Below, one piece after another: positions 1 to 8,806 of a DNA stretch of 64,000 nt. The stretch is from Gammaproteobacteria bacterium (GTDB lineage: Bacteria > Pseudomonadota > Gammaproteobacteria > Pseudomonadales > Azotimanducaceae), in contig JAPOYI010000031.1 of NCBI GenBank assembly GCA_026706665.1, positions 1 through 64,000 of the forward strand, read 5' to 3'. Position 1 is the first letter of the stretch. Each line of letters opens with the position of its first letter. The notes under the pieces are model-generated. The model saw only the letters and a program-made list of their open reading frames with translations. It had not been told where the DNA came from and did not search any database. The position numbers were made by a program, and so were the translations under genes.

Positions 1-638
1 CGGGCGGTCGGGTGGAACTGGGACTGGGCGCCGCCTGGTACGAACAGGAACATACCGCCTACGGCTGGGACTTCCCGTCGCTGCGGGAGCGCAGTGACCG
101 GCTGGAGGAGGCGACGCAGTTGATCCGCCTGCTGCTCAACAAGGACCCGGAAGAGTATGTGAGCTACTCCGGCAAGTACTACCAGTTGAAGGACGCGCCC
201 ATGTCGCCTCGAACCTCCCGGGACAGGCCGATTCCCATCCTGATCGGGGGCAATGGCGAAAAGCGCACCCTGAGAACCTGCGCGCGCTATGGTGATACCA
301 GCAACCTGGACTTCTGGCACCCCGGCGGTGTGGAAGTATACAAACAGAAGCAACGGGCGATTGACCGCCACTGCGAGGACTTTGGGCGCGACCCGGCAGA
401 GATTCGCCGCACGGTCTGCATACCGACCAGGTTGTTCGACAGTGATGAAGAATGGAAGAAATCACCGGGGCAGCCCTGGTACTGCTGGGGCACCGTCAAT
501 GCACTCCAGGACTACCTGGGCGGCTATATCGAGGCTGGCGCCGACGAGATCATGCTGTGCGGCTTCGGGGGCAATACCGAGGCCATACAGCGGGTCGAGT
601 CAGAGGTCTTGTCGGCCTTCCAGGTCGCGTCGACCTGA
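1..638 (+). CDS. LLM-class flavin-dependent oxidoreductase, C-terminal part (5' end outside window)
   Basis: The reading frame is open from base 3, so the gene starts upstream of the window and lacks roughly the first third. The visible 212 residues open with GGRVELGLGAAWYEQEH, the conserved segment of luciferase-like (F420- or FMN-dependent) monooxygenases, followed by the PIPILIGGNGEKRTL strand that lines the flavin pocket in this family. The C-terminal AGADEIMLCGFGG segment is also typical. Family members oxidise small organic substrates using reduced flavin or F420; neither cofactor nor substrate can be told from this part. The next gene starts 33 bp downstream on the same strand, but no functional link is evident. 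Confidence 0.8.
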   Translation, partial: GGRVELGLGAAWYEQEHTAYGWDFPSLRERSDRLEEATQLIRLLLNKDPEEYVSYSGKYYQLKDAPMSPRTSRDRPIPILIGGNGEKRTLRTCARYGDTSNLDFWHPGGVEVYKQKQRAIDRHCEDFGRDPAEIRRTVCIPTRLFDSDEEWKKSPGQPWYCWGTVNALQDYLGGYIEAGADEIMLCGFGGNTEAIQRVESEVLSAFQVAST

Positions 639-671
639 CCATGCTGTTTCCTCGCCTTACCGTTCCTTGAA

Positions 672-2513
672 GTGTTCCGGATCTGCCCACGCGCGGCGGC
701 ATCGATTGCCTGCCTGTGCGGGCCGGGCCTGGGTATCCAGGAGGCGGCCGCAGCCGGAGTTGATTTCGATGCCCTCGAGTTCCGTCATGGAATTTCGCAG
801 GTCCCCAGCTACGACCTGAAATACCCTCGGGATTTCGCGCACCTGGACTACGTGAATCCCGATGCCCCGAAGGGGGGCACGCTGTCGCTGGCCTATACCT
901 ACAGCATGGTTAGCGCGACACCAACGTCCAAACCGCCGGGATTTCAACTTTCGTACGACTACCTGCTGGAGCGCGCCGGGGACGAACTTTCCGGCTTTTA
1001 CGGCAGTCTCGCCGAGTCGGTGGCACTGAGCAGAGATCGGCGCAGCATAGTATTTCGACTTCGTCCCGAGGCCCGCTGGCACGATGGGAAGCCGATTACG
1101 TCTACGGATGTCAAGTTCTCGCTGGACACGTTCCGCCAGGACTACATGGCTTCGGGATGGGGAGGGGTTCTCGACTGGATTACCGGGGTCGAGGCGCCGG
1201 GTCCGCTGACAGTTGCGGTTCACGGCGACTCCGACGTGGCCAAGCAGGTCCACATCATGGGCTTCATCCCGATCGTTCCGGCGCACTACTGGGTTGAACG
1301 TGATGTCACCCAGCCGACGCATGAACCGCCGTTGCAGAGTGGCCCGTATCGAATGACAAAGACATCCCGGGGGCGGTACTTCGTGTACAGCAGGGTGCCC
1401 GATTACTGGGGTCGTGACCTGCCCATCAATCGCGGCAGGTTCAACTTCGATACGATTCGCTACGAGCGTCATCTCGACGGCGTCGTCGCCAGGGAAGCGC
1501 TGCGTGCCGGCCTGATCGATGTCTGGACCGAGAGCGACTCCCGCCACTGGTTGTTTTCCTACGACGTTCCGGCAGTCGAGCGCGGTTGGCTGCGGAAAGG
1601 CACCCTCGGTTCCGGAGCCGTACGCGGTGCCCGATGGCGCCTCGCGCTCAACACGCGGCGGCAACCGTTCGACGATCCCCTTGTGCGGGAAGCCCTGGCC
1701 CACGCGTTCGATTTCGAGTGGCAGAACCGCGCGCTGCACGGCGGTGAGCGGCGACGCGCCCACAGCTACTTCGCGGACTCGATGTTCGCCTCGTCGGGGT
1801 TGCCGGACGCTCGGGAACTGGCGCTGCTCGAACCATACCGGGCGCTGTTGCCTGACGCCGTGTTCAACCGGGTCTTCTCGTTCCCCCGCTCGGACGGCAT
1901 CGGCGTCGACCGCCGGGGCCTGTCAAGGGCTCGGAAACTGCTCGCGGACGCCGGCTACAGGATGCGGGGCAACGTCCTGGCAGACGCGTCGGGCAAGCCC
2001 TTCACGATCGAGTTTCTCTGTGCCTCGCCGGTCGATGTGCGCACGTTGTTGCCATACGTGAATGCGCTCACCGTGCTTGGCATCCAGGCCGGCATCGCGA
2101 TGGTCGAGACCGTCAGCCACACCAATCGGCGGCGCAACGGCGACTTCGACGCCCTTATTCTTCAGGGCTTCATGGCAGTCCCGCCATCCTGGCAGCTACG
2201 GCCTTATTTTCACTCCGACTCGGAGACTTACTGGAACCCGTCCGGCATCGACCATCCCGCTGTCGATGCGTTGGTCGATGCGGCTCTGGCGGCGACGGAC
2301 CTCCACGCGTTCATGAGCGCCCTGCGCGCGCTCGACCGCGTACTGCTCTGGAACTACTACCAGCTCCCGCTCGATGTCCTCGACGATACGCGTATCGTCT
2401 ACTGGGACAGGTTCGGACGACCCGACCAGCCCGACAAGATGTTCATCGCGCCGTTCCCGGACGGCTGGTGGTTCGACGAGGAGAAGGCGCGCCGCATCGA
2501 CGCGGGGCGTTGA
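672..2513 (+). CDS. Periplasmic peptide-binding protein of ABC importer, SBP family 5, YejA-like
   Basis: This 613-residue protein has the length and landmarks of YejA-type extracellular solute-binding proteins. FAHLDYVNPDAPKGGTLSL at about residues 55-73 is the characteristic N-terminal segment. RPEARWHDGKPITSTDVKFS at about 131-150 is the core family-5 motif. In YejABEF systems the protein delivers peptides (for example microcin C) to an inner-membrane importer. The start is a GTG. The first 30 residues contain a short alanine-rich hydrophobic stretch that could act as a signal peptide, but it is weak. No permease or ATPase of a peptide importer lies beside it, so it appears orphaned here. 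Substrate is inferred only from family. Confidence 0.82.
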   Translation: MFRICPRAAASIACLCGPGLGIQEAAAAGVDFDALEFRHGISQVPSYDLKYPRDFAHLDYVNPDAPKGGTLSLAYTYSMVSATPTSKPPGFQLSYDYLLERAGDELSGFYGSLAESVALSRDRRSIVFRLRPEARWHDGKPITSTDVKFSLDTFRQDYMASGWGGVLDWITGVEAPGPLTVAVHGDSDVAKQVHIMGFIPIVPAHYWVERDVTQPTHEPPLQSGPYRMTKTSRGRYFVYSRVPDYWGRDLPINRGRFNFDTIRYERHLDGVVAREALRAGLIDVWTESDSRHWLFSYDVPAVERGWLRKGTLGSGAVRGARWRLALNTRRQPFDDPLVREALAHAFDFEWQNRALHGGERRRAHSYFADSMFASSGLPDARELALLEPYRALLPDAVFNRVFSFPRSDGIGVDRRGLSRARKLLADAGYRMRGNVLADASGKPFTIEFLCASPVDVRTLLPYVNALTVLGIQAGIAMVETVSHTNRRRNGDFDALILQGFMAVPPSWQLRPYFHSDSETYWNPSGIDHPAVDALVDAALAATDLHAFMSALRALDRVLLWNYYQLPLDVLDDTRIVYWDRFGRPDQPDKMFIAPFPDGWWFDEEKARRIDAGR

Positions 2514-2697
2514 TCAACCAGTGCGCTTCGTTCGACGGTTGCCGGAGGTGGACGCCCAAATGTTCACAAGCCTCCCGCGATGCGTCAGTCGCCTGTCCGG
2601 ATGACCACGGTCCCAGTCGGTTCCCGAGGCCATACCGGCATTACGGTATTTCTACGAGGACCTTCCATCGATCATTGGGCTCCCGGGCCACGCCACC

Positions 2698-2727
2698 TTG
2701 ACTTTGCAGACCATTTTTGTCGATTAT
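2698..2727 (+). promoter_or_regulatory. Candidate sigma70-type promoter for the first DUF4143 ATPase
   Basis: TTGACT at 2698-2703 is followed after 18 bp by GATTAT at 2722-2727, in a locally AT-rich stretch just before the ATG at 2758. The 244 bp between the upstream stop codon and that ATG hold no gene. They also contain a small ATACCG/CGGTAT hairpin at 2632-2649. The -10 match is only partial. Confidence 0.35.
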
Positions 2728-2757
2728 GGAATCATTAACTCCATTTTTAGACTATTT

Positions 2758-3963
2758 ATGGAAATAGTAAGTCGTTTTTTCGATATTCCTCCTCAGAGTT
2801 TTTTCTTGTTTGGTCCGCGGGGAACAGGGAAATCTACCTGGCTACGCGACCAATTGCCGGAGTCACTCTTTCTGGATTTGCTGGAACCCGAACTATACCG
2901 GTCACTCCAGGCAAGACCCGAACGCTTGCATGATTTGCGGCGCGGCGCTCCCGATCGAACAACAATCGTCATTGATGAGATTCAGAGGATCCCCGAGTTA
3001 CTGACTGTGGTGCACGCCATTCTTGAACAACCGGATGCACCTCGTTTTGTGCTTACCGGATCCAGCGCTAGAAAATTGCGTCGCGGGGGTGTCGATCTGT
3101 TGGGCGGTCGCGCCTTGTACCGATCCCTACACCCGTTCATGGCGAGTGAGCTGCCATCCTTTGATCTGGAACAGTCACTCTGCACCGGGCTACTGCCATT
3201 GGTCTTGGATTCGGCCGACGCTGCGGGCGTGCTCAATGCCTACATCAATCTCTATGTCGATGAGGAAGTGAAAAGCGAAGGTCTCACCCGAAACATCGGC
3301 CACTTCACCCGATTTCTGGAAGCAGTCAGTTTTTCGCATGGGTCGCAGCTTAACGTTGCTGCTGTCGCTAGAGACTGCGAAGTCGAACGTAAGGTGGTAG
3401 CGGCCTATATCGAGATTCTTGAGGACTTGTTGCTGGCCTACCGGCTGCCTGTATTCAGAAAACGAGCGAAGCGGCAGACCGTGTCCCACGACAAGCTCTA
3501 CATCTTCGATGCCGGCGTGTTGCGTTCCCTGAGGCCGAAGGGCCCGCTGGACCGACCCGAGGAAATCAATGGCTTGGCACTGGAAGGTCTGGTTGCCCAA
3601 CATCTGCGTGCCTGGACGGCATACTCCCGGAACGACTCGGCGTTGTACTTCTGGCGCACCAGGGCGGGCAGTGAAGTTGACTTCATCATTTACGGAGAAG
3701 GCGGCTTCTGGGCCATAGAAACGAAAAATGCACGACAAATCCACCGGAAGGATTTACGCGCGCTGCGAACATTTCGCGATGACTATCCTGAGGCAGTTGC
3801 AATCATGCTGTATCGAGGACACGAACGACTTCAAATCGACGGACTATGGTGCATTCCCGTTGGCGAGTTCCTGGTGGATCTAAAACCGAACGAACCGGTC
3901 TTTCCAGGTAAACAGGGTCAGATCAACCTGACCCCTTCCTCGTGTCAGACGCACACCTTGTAG
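2758..3963 (+). CDS. AAA ATPase with C-terminal DUF4143 domain (first of two)
   Basis: From the ATG at 2758 the product is 401 residues. Walker A is GPRGTGKS at residues 19-26, Walker B is the TTIVIDEIQ strand, and LTGSSARKLRR matches the sensor region of AAA_14 proteins. The C-terminal half carries the DUF4143 pattern with GSEVDF followed by an E-x-K (AIETKNA), which resembles a PD-(D/E)XK nuclease core. The family is common on genomic islands; its function is largely unknown, with roles in defence or persistence proposed but not established. The frame can be extended upstream to 2698, but that part is AT-rich and overlaps the candidate promoter. The last 15 or so residues are read from an inverted repeat and may be acquired. 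Base composition is lower in GC than the neighbours, suggesting transfer. Confidence 0.85.
   Translation: MEIVSRFFDIPPQSFFLFGPRGTGKSTWLRDQLPESLFLDLLEPELYRSLQARPERLHDLRRGAPDRTTIVIDEIQRIPELLTVVHAILEQPDAPRFVLTGSSARKLRRGGVDLLGGRALYRSLHPFMASELPSFDLEQSLCTGLLPLVLDSADAAGVLNAYINLYVDEEVKSEGLTRNIGHFTRFLEAVSFSHGSQLNVAAVARDCEVERKVVAAYIEILEDLLLAYRLPVFRKRAKRQTVSHDKLYIFDAGVLRSLRPKGPLDRPEEINGLALEGLVAQHLRAWTAYSRNDSALYFWRTRAGSEVDFIIYGEGGFWAIETKNARQIHRKDLRALRTFRDDYPEAVAIMLYRGHERLQIDGLWCIPVGEFLVDLKPNEPVFPGKQGQINLTPSSCQTHTL
3915..3934. repeat. Inverted repeat at the 3' end of the first DUF4143 gene
   Basis: GGGTCAG (3915-3921) and CTGACCC (3928-3934) form a perfect 7-bp stem around a 6-nt loop. The hairpin lies inside the last codons of the ATPase frame. 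GGGTCAG-type palindromes are common in REP-like extragenic elements, so this may mark the edge of an inserted segment or act as a weak terminator. No T tract follows. Confidence 0.5.
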
Positions 3964-4271
3964 CGCTCGTCTCGAATCATCGTCGCGTAGGCCCCCGATC
4001 CTCATTGTCGGACATTAGTCCCATAAAGATGGGACTAATGACAGCGGCGGAGTACGTCTTTTCGCCCGAGATGCGTGTAGCCTCCTCCCGGAGGTCCTCA
4101 TCAAGCGGCTGAGGACTACTGCTTCCGCATCAACCCTGGGCGCGACGGCAGGCGAACCGTGCAATCGATCCCCGAAGCGCCTGCGATGTCTGGCACGATT
4201 GGCCTGACATGGCGGCGGTGGTCGCGCAACAACCGCGGGAGCGAGCTGACAGATCGAACAGTGAGGGGGGA
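3964..4271. other. Intergenic stretch without a recognisable gene
   Basis: These 308 bp separate the DUF4143 ATPase from the formyltransferase. The only clear structure is the perfect palindrome at 4013-4040, listed separately. Open frames crossing the stretch are extensions or shadows of flanking genes. No convincing promoter was found. Confidence 0.5.
4013..4040. repeat. Perfect 12-bp palindrome with 4-nt loop
   Basis: CATTAGTCCCAT (4013-4024) and ATGGGACTAATG (4029-4040) pair perfectly around the loop AAAG. The stem is not followed by a T run, so it is not a standard intrinsic terminator. It could be an operator for a dimeric regulator or the end of a REP-like or IS200/605-type element. 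Only one copy was seen in the window. Confidence 0.75.
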
Positions 4272-5189
4272 ATGATGAAAATCATCGTCAACGGGCAGCA
4301 GGCGTTCGGGCGTTCCGTTCTGGAGGCGCTTCTTGACCGGGGTGAAGAGGTCGTAGGCGTGTTCACGGCTCCGGAGGGGAAGGGCACCCCGCCGGACCCG
4401 TTGAAGGAATGCGCGGTCGAGCGCGGCCTGCCGGTGTTCCAGCCGAGGTCGTTTCGCCGACCCCGGGTCTGGGAGGAGATTCGAGAACTCGGGCCGGACC
4501 TGGCGGTCATGGCATACGTCACGCTGTTTGTCCCCGGGGAAGCGCTCAGCATTCCAACCCTCGGCACGATCCAGTATCACCCCTCGCTGCTGCCGATGCA
4601 CAAGGGGCCGAGTTCGATCAACTGGCCGATCATCTTCGGCGAGACCCGGACCGGCTTGAGCATCTTCTGGCCGGACAACGGCCTCGACACGGGCCCGATC
4701 CTGCTCCAGAAGGAAGTCGATATCGGGCCGGACGACACCCTCGGCAGCGTCTATTTCGACCACCTGTTCCCGCTCGGCGTGGACGCCATGATCGAGGCCG
4801 TGGACCTGGTGCGCGACGGCAAGGCGCCGAAGATCGACCAGGACCCCGGCGCCGGCAGCTACGAAAGCTGGTGCCGTGAGGAGCAGGCGGAGATCGACTG
4901 GTCGAAGCCCGTCGCCGAGGTCTACAACCTGATCCGAGGCTGCAATCCGCAGCCGGGCGCCTGGACGCTCTGCAACGGAGAGCGGTTGCAGTTTTTCGAT
5001 GCCCGCCGCGGCGGTGAGACCGACGCGCAACCGGGTACGGTGCTGAAACTCGGCGACAGCGGCGTGGAAGTGGCGGCGGGCGGTGGCAGCGTCGAGGTGC
5101 TGCGTGTGCGCCCCAGGGGCAGGGGCAAGATCCCCGCCGGAGAGTTCGCCAATTCTGCGGGAATACGCCCCGGAGACTTGCTCGGCTAG
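4272..5189 (+). CDS. Formyltransferase-family protein resembling the 10-formyl-THF hydrolase domain
   Basis: The product is 305 residues. It has the formyltransferase fold signature: HPSLLPMHKGPSSINWPI contains the conserved catalytic His and substrate loop, and GLDTGPILLQKEVDIGPDD follows. The C-terminal part (EIDWSKPVAEVYNLIRGCNP, then PGAWT) matches the second domain of methionyl-tRNA formyltransferases and of the hydrolase domain of formyl-THF dehydrogenases. The SIFWPDNGLDTG wording is closer to the latter. It probably acts on 10-formyltetrahydrofolate; the acceptor is unknown. A purine-rich GAGGGGGGAA precedes the ATG at 4272; a second ATG follows at 4275. It lies between two DUF4143 ATPases, and its last residues recur beyond the second one. 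Confidence 0.78.
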   Translation: MMKIIVNGQQAFGRSVLEALLDRGEEVVGVFTAPEGKGTPPDPLKECAVERGLPVFQPRSFRRPRVWEEIRELGPDLAVMAYVTLFVPGEALSIPTLGTIQYHPSLLPMHKGPSSINWPIIFGETRTGLSIFWPDNGLDTGPILLQKEVDIGPDDTLGSVYFDHLFPLGVDAMIEAVDLVRDGKAPKIDQDPGAGSYESWCREEQAEIDWSKPVAEVYNLIRGCNPQPGAWTLCNGERLQFFDARRGGETDAQPGTVLKLGDSGVEVAAGGGSVEVLRVRPRGRGKIPAGEFANSAGIRPGDLLG

Positions 5190-5394
5190 CAGCGTGCGCC
5201 GTAGAACGGCACGTAGTGCCGATCAAGGCGCAGGATGCGGGACGGGTGGGCTGGGTACGACAGAGGGCTTGGGCGGGGGTGAAAGACGGTGTGCCCGAAG
5301 GGCCGACGGATTTCATGGCTAGCTGCTGAGGCCGCGACCACCGTTGGAATCGGTGACGACACCTTGACGGCGGGAAACACACACTCCACCGATG

Positions 5395-5422
5395 TTGACT
5401 ATTCCGAGCATAATCGTAAAAT
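5395..5422 (+). promoter_or_regulatory. Candidate sigma70 promoter for the second DUF4143 ATPase
   Basis: TTGACT (5395-5400), a 16-bp spacer and TAAAAT (5417-5422) lie about 30 bp before the ATG at 5454. Both hexamers match 5 of 6 consensus positions, and the region is much richer in AT than its surroundings. The rest of the 264-bp gap (5190-5453) shows no gene. Confidence 0.55.
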
Positions 5423-5453
5423 CGTCATGACCAATCTACGATAGTACGAAATT

Positions 5454-6662
5454 ATGGTAATTCAACGTTACCTGCTGGAAGAGCTGCAACAGCACTTCCG
5501 CGCCAATCGTCAGATGGTATTTTTGTCCGGGCCGCGCCAAGTCGGAAAGACCACGATTGCACGGTCGTTGAGCGATGCCATTGGATATTTCAACTGGGAC
5601 AACCAGACACATCGAGAGATGATCGTCAAAGGACCGTCCTCCATTGCAGAGCAGCTTGGGCTTGATCGCCTGCATACTGACTTGCCCCTATGCGTTTTTG
5701 ACGAACTCCACAAATACCAGCATTGGCGGGACTTGCTGAAAGGGTTCTTTGATCAGTACGAAACGCGCGCACACGTTCTGGTGACGGGTAGTGCCTCGCT
5801 CGCCACGTTCAGACGCGGCGGCGACAGTCTGATGGGACGCTATTTCCCCTACACCTTGCATCCCGTTTCCGTTGCCGAATGCGTCGCAACACCGACAAAG
5901 CATGCATTGATTAACCCGGCACCAGGGCGCATCGAGGACGATCAATGGGAATCATTGTGGCAATTCGGCGGATTTCCAGAGCCCTTCCTCAAGGGTCAGA
6001 AGCGTTTTTACAACCGATGGCGCAGCTTGCGCAACGAGCAACTGTTCAGGGAAGACCTGCGCGATCTGACCCGGATTCAGGAGTTGGGACAGGTCGAATT
6101 GTTGGCAACCCTGTTGCGTTCGCAGGTGGGTCAACTCACGAGCTATACGTATCTGTCCAAAAGCGTGCGCGTATCCATTGACACCGTGCGGCGTTGGATC
6201 AACACATTGGAATCACTGTACTACTGCTTTACCGTCAGGCCTTGGCACCGCAATGTAACCCGGGCATTGCGTAAAGAACCAAAGTACTATCTGTGGGACT
6301 GGTCGCAAGTAGCCGATCCTGGTGCCCGTGCGGAGAACCTGGTGGCCAGCGCGCTCCACAAGGCGGTGCACTGGTGGACTGAATCCGGACGAGGTGACTT
6401 TTCCCTGCATTTCGTCCGCGACAAACAGAAGCACGAAGTCGACTTCCTTGTCACTCGAGATGCGAGACCCTGGTTCCTGGTCGAGGTGAAAAGCAGCGAG
6501 AAAGCGCCGCTATCGACTACGTTGGACTATTTTCAGAAACAGTCGCAGGCAGCGCACGCGTTCCAGGTGGCGATCGACGCCGACTATGTCGCAAACGACT
6601 GTTTCGAAGTGCGAACCCCAGTCATGGTTCCGGCCAGGACCTTTCTCGCGCAGTTGATCTGA
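5454..6662 (+). CDS. AAA ATPase with C-terminal DUF4143 domain (second of two)
   Basis: The product is 402 residues. Walker A is GPRQVGKT at residues 26-33 and Walker B is the PLCVFDELHK strand. LVTGSASLATFRRGGDSL is the sensor/arginine region. The C-terminal domain has HEVDFLV followed by FLVEVKSS, the E-V-D...E-x-K pattern of DUF4143. It belongs to a different subfamily from the ATPase at 2758-3963, with little similarity outside the motifs, so the two are not recent duplicates. Its GC content is lower than that of neighbouring genes, and it has its own promoter-like sequence. It is probably an acquired gene; its cellular role is not known. Confidence 0.87.
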   Translation: MVIQRYLLEELQQHFRANRQMVFLSGPRQVGKTTIARSLSDAIGYFNWDNQTHREMIVKGPSSIAEQLGLDRLHTDLPLCVFDELHKYQHWRDLLKGFFDQYETRAHVLVTGSASLATFRRGGDSLMGRYFPYTLHPVSVAECVATPTKHALINPAPGRIEDDQWESLWQFGGFPEPFLKGQKRFYNRWRSLRNEQLFREDLRDLTRIQELGQVELLATLLRSQVGQLTSYTYLSKSVRVSIDTVRRWINTLESLYYCFTVRPWHRNVTRALRKEPKYYLWDWSQVADPGARAENLVASALHKAVHWWTESGRGDFSLHFVRDKQKHEVDFLVTRDARPWFLVEVKSSEKAPLSTTLDYFQKQSQAAHAFQVAIDADYVANDCFEVRTPVMVPARTFLAQLI

Positions 6663-6685
6663 ACACACAAACGAACTCCGGTACC

Positions 6686-6733
6686 GTGAGCGCCAGATCC
6701 CGAGGATTCGAACCCGGCGACATGCTCGGGTAG
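6686..6733 (+). pseudogene. Possible remnant of a formyltransferase C-terminus
   Basis: Just after the second DUF4143 gene, an in-frame stretch reads RGFEPGDMLG then TAG. It mirrors the end of the formyltransferase at 5157-5189, AGIRPGDLLG then TAG. The following bases also echo the upstream copy: ACCGTTGCAATCGGTGA near 6752 against ACCGTTGGAATCGGTGA near 5340. The match is short and imperfect, so a duplicated or displaced gene end is an inference. Confidence 0.35.
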
Positions 6734-6778
6734 CACCGCTCCGCCCGCCAATACCGTTGCAATCGGTGATTGCGCCCG

Positions 6779-8806
6779 TCAGCTCGCAACGGATGCCGAT
6801 TGCAGCATGACGAACCGCTGGTAGTGCCCGTCGGCGTCCGCCATCAGCGATTCGTGGGTGCCCTGCTCGAGGATCCTGCCGTCCTCGAGAAACACGATCT
6901 TGTCGGCGTTGGCGATCGTCGAGAGTCGGTGCGCGATGATGATCACGAGCCGGTCCTTCGCAGCCTCGTGCAGCGCCCGGACCAGGTATGACTCTGTTTC
7001 CGGGTCGAGTGCCGATGTCGGCTCGTCCAGGATGAGGACGCTCGCCGGCTTGATCAGGCCGCGTGCTATGGCGATGCGCTGTTTCTGCCCGACGGAGATC
7101 TTGCTGGTCACCGTGCCCAGCCGCGTGTCGTAACCCTCCGGCAGTTCGTTGATGAAGTCGTGCGCCCCGGCGATCCTGGCGGCGCGCTCGACTTCGTCCT
7201 GCGTCGCGTCCGGTTTGCCGTAGCGGATGTTGTCGCGGATGGAGTCGGAAAAGAGCTGTGTCTCCTGGAACACGTAGGACACCTGCTCGCGCAGACTCTT
7301 GAGAGAGATCTCGTTGATGTCGCGCCCATCGATGCGAATGGCGCCTGCGCTGGCATCGTGAAAGCCCGGGACCAGGTAGGCGAGGCTGGTCTTGCCCGCT
7401 CCGGTCGGACCGACCAGCGCCGTGATTTCGCCCACATCCAGCGTCAGGTCGATATCGCGCAACGCCTCGCGGCCGTCGGGATAGGCCATGCTGACGCCGG
7501 ACATCTCGATGGCGTCGTCGATTGATTTCAGAGCCACACCGTGACGCGCCGTCTCGCTCGGCAGGTCCATGAGGAAGAACACCCGGCGGATACCCGGAAT
7601 GTCCGCCTGAATGCGAATCCAGAGGTAAGGCAGCGCCGTGACCGCGCCCGATAGCCAGTAGTAGTAGTAGAACAACACGGCGTAGTCGCCGGGTGTCAGC
7701 ACGCCTTCGATGACCCGGGAGCTGATGAAGTAAAACGCGATCAGGCCCATCAGCCCCCTTGCCGTGCTGTTGGCGACCTCGTACAGCACGCCCACCAGGA
7801 CCTCGGCCCGGTAACGTTTGAACGACTCGTTGCTGTGACTCCGGAAACGCTGCCGTTCACGCCTGTTGCCACCGAGGCTCTGCACCGCCAGCACGTTGCT
7901 CATGCCTTCCTCGATGTTGCCGGTGGTCACGGAGCCCGCCGCTCGGCTCGCCTGGCTGCGACGGCGCATGGCGCGCGGGAACGGCAGCATGGCGATGAAC
8001 TGCAACGGCAGGATGCAGAGGGCGAGCCAGACGATCTCGGGCGCCTGGCCATAGTTGTCAGACATATTCACGAGCACCAGTGTGCCCGTGAATATGGCGC
8101 CGACCGGCGACATGATGGTCTGGAAGAAGACGTTGGTCAGCGCCGGAGTGTCATACATGACGCGATACAGGCTGTCGCCGATTTTCTGGTCGTTCAGGAG
8201 CGGCAGCGGCAGCGTCTGAATGCGCTCGAACAACTGTGAGCGCAGCAGGTGGTTGAGCGCCTGGGTGAGGCGCAGTTGGATGCGGAACTCGATGAAACCC
8301 AACAGGCCGGCAAATTTACTGAACGCGGCGTTCGCCTCGTTCTCGGTCTGCGTCGCCGTGTCGTGGCCCTGGGCCATCCCCGCATCAACCTGGTCGTTGG
8401 CGCCGCCGGTTGACCCGAAGCCGCCGATGAGCAACACCATCGTGACGCCCAGGCACAGCACCCACACCATCATCTCGAACGGGGTCCGGCCATCCAGGAA
8501 CTCGACAAACGGCCTGAAGTAGGCGGGGAATGCGTCGGGAGCCACCGCCTTCTGCAGGATCACGTTGTCGATGACGATCTTGATCGGCCAGGGCAGGACG
8601 AGCGGCGTCATCAGCGACGCGGCAAAGAGCGCGAACTTGGCGCTGTACCGATAGGGGAAATACCTGATGTAGGTCAGCGCCCTGCCGATGACGCGGCAGG
8701 TGTCCCGAAAATTGAGGTCCGTATCGAGGTCCAGCGTACTGGCCGCTGCATCCAGTGACCGCTCATGTGCCTCCAGCTCTTTGCCGATGACGACGGACTC
8801 GCTCAC
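6779..8806 (-). CDS. ABC exporter, fused membrane and ATPase domains (partner 2)
   Basis: This 675-residue half-transporter has an N-terminal type-I exporter membrane domain (about residues 45-400) and a C-terminal nucleotide-binding domain. Walker A is GPTGAGKT at 466-473, the Q-loop glutamine is near 514, the signature is SVGQK at 571-575 in place of SGGQQ, and Walker B is LILDEP at 592-597. The switch histidine is at 627. The catalytic glutamate and histidine are present. A glycine/alanine-rich insertion at about 129-160 interrupts the membrane domain. Its start overlaps the stop of the upstream ABC gene by 4 bp, so the two are co-transcribed and probably form a heterodimer. Substrate (drug, lipid or peptide) cannot be inferred. 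Confidence 0.88.
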   Translation of the reverse strand: MSESVVIGKELEAHERSLDAAASTLDLDTDLNFRDTCRVIGRALTYIRYFPYRYSAKFALFAASLMTPLVLPWPIKIVIDNVILQKAVAPDAFPAYFRPFVEFLDGRTPFEMMVWVLCLGVTMVLLIGGFGSTGGANDQVDAGMAQGHDTATQTENEANAAFSKFAGLLGFIEFRIQLRLTQALNHLLRSQLFERIQTLPLPLLNDQKIGDSLYRVMYDTPALTNVFFQTIMSPVGAIFTGTLVLVNMSDNYGQAPEIVWLALCILPLQFIAMLPFPRAMRRRSQASRAAGSVTTGNIEEGMSNVLAVQSLGGNRRERQRFRSHSNESFKRYRAEVLVGVLYEVANSTARGLMGLIAFYFISSRVIEGVLTPGDYAVLFYYYYWLSGAVTALPYLWIRIQADIPGIRRVFFLMDLPSETARHGVALKSIDDAIEMSGVSMAYPDGREALRDIDLTLDVGEITALVGPTGAGKTSLAYLVPGFHDASAGAIRIDGRDINEISLKSLREQVSYVFQETQLFSDSIRDNIRYGKPDATQDEVERAARIAGAHDFINELPEGYDTRLGTVTSKISVGQKQRIAIARGLIKPASVLILDEPTSALDPETESYLVRALHEAAKDRLVIIIAHRLSTIANADKIVFLEDGRILEQGTHESLMADADGHYQRFVMLQSASVAS

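Noticed and set aside
4013..4040. Intrinsic terminator for the first DUF4143 gene
   Set aside because: The stem is perfect but followed by ACAGCGG with no T run.
4218..4250. Possible extra R2 core near the formyltransferase start (CGCGCAACAACCGC)
   Set aside because: Only about 14 nt match copy c; the right arm and stem 1 are missing, so chance similarity in GC-rich DNA cannot be excluded.
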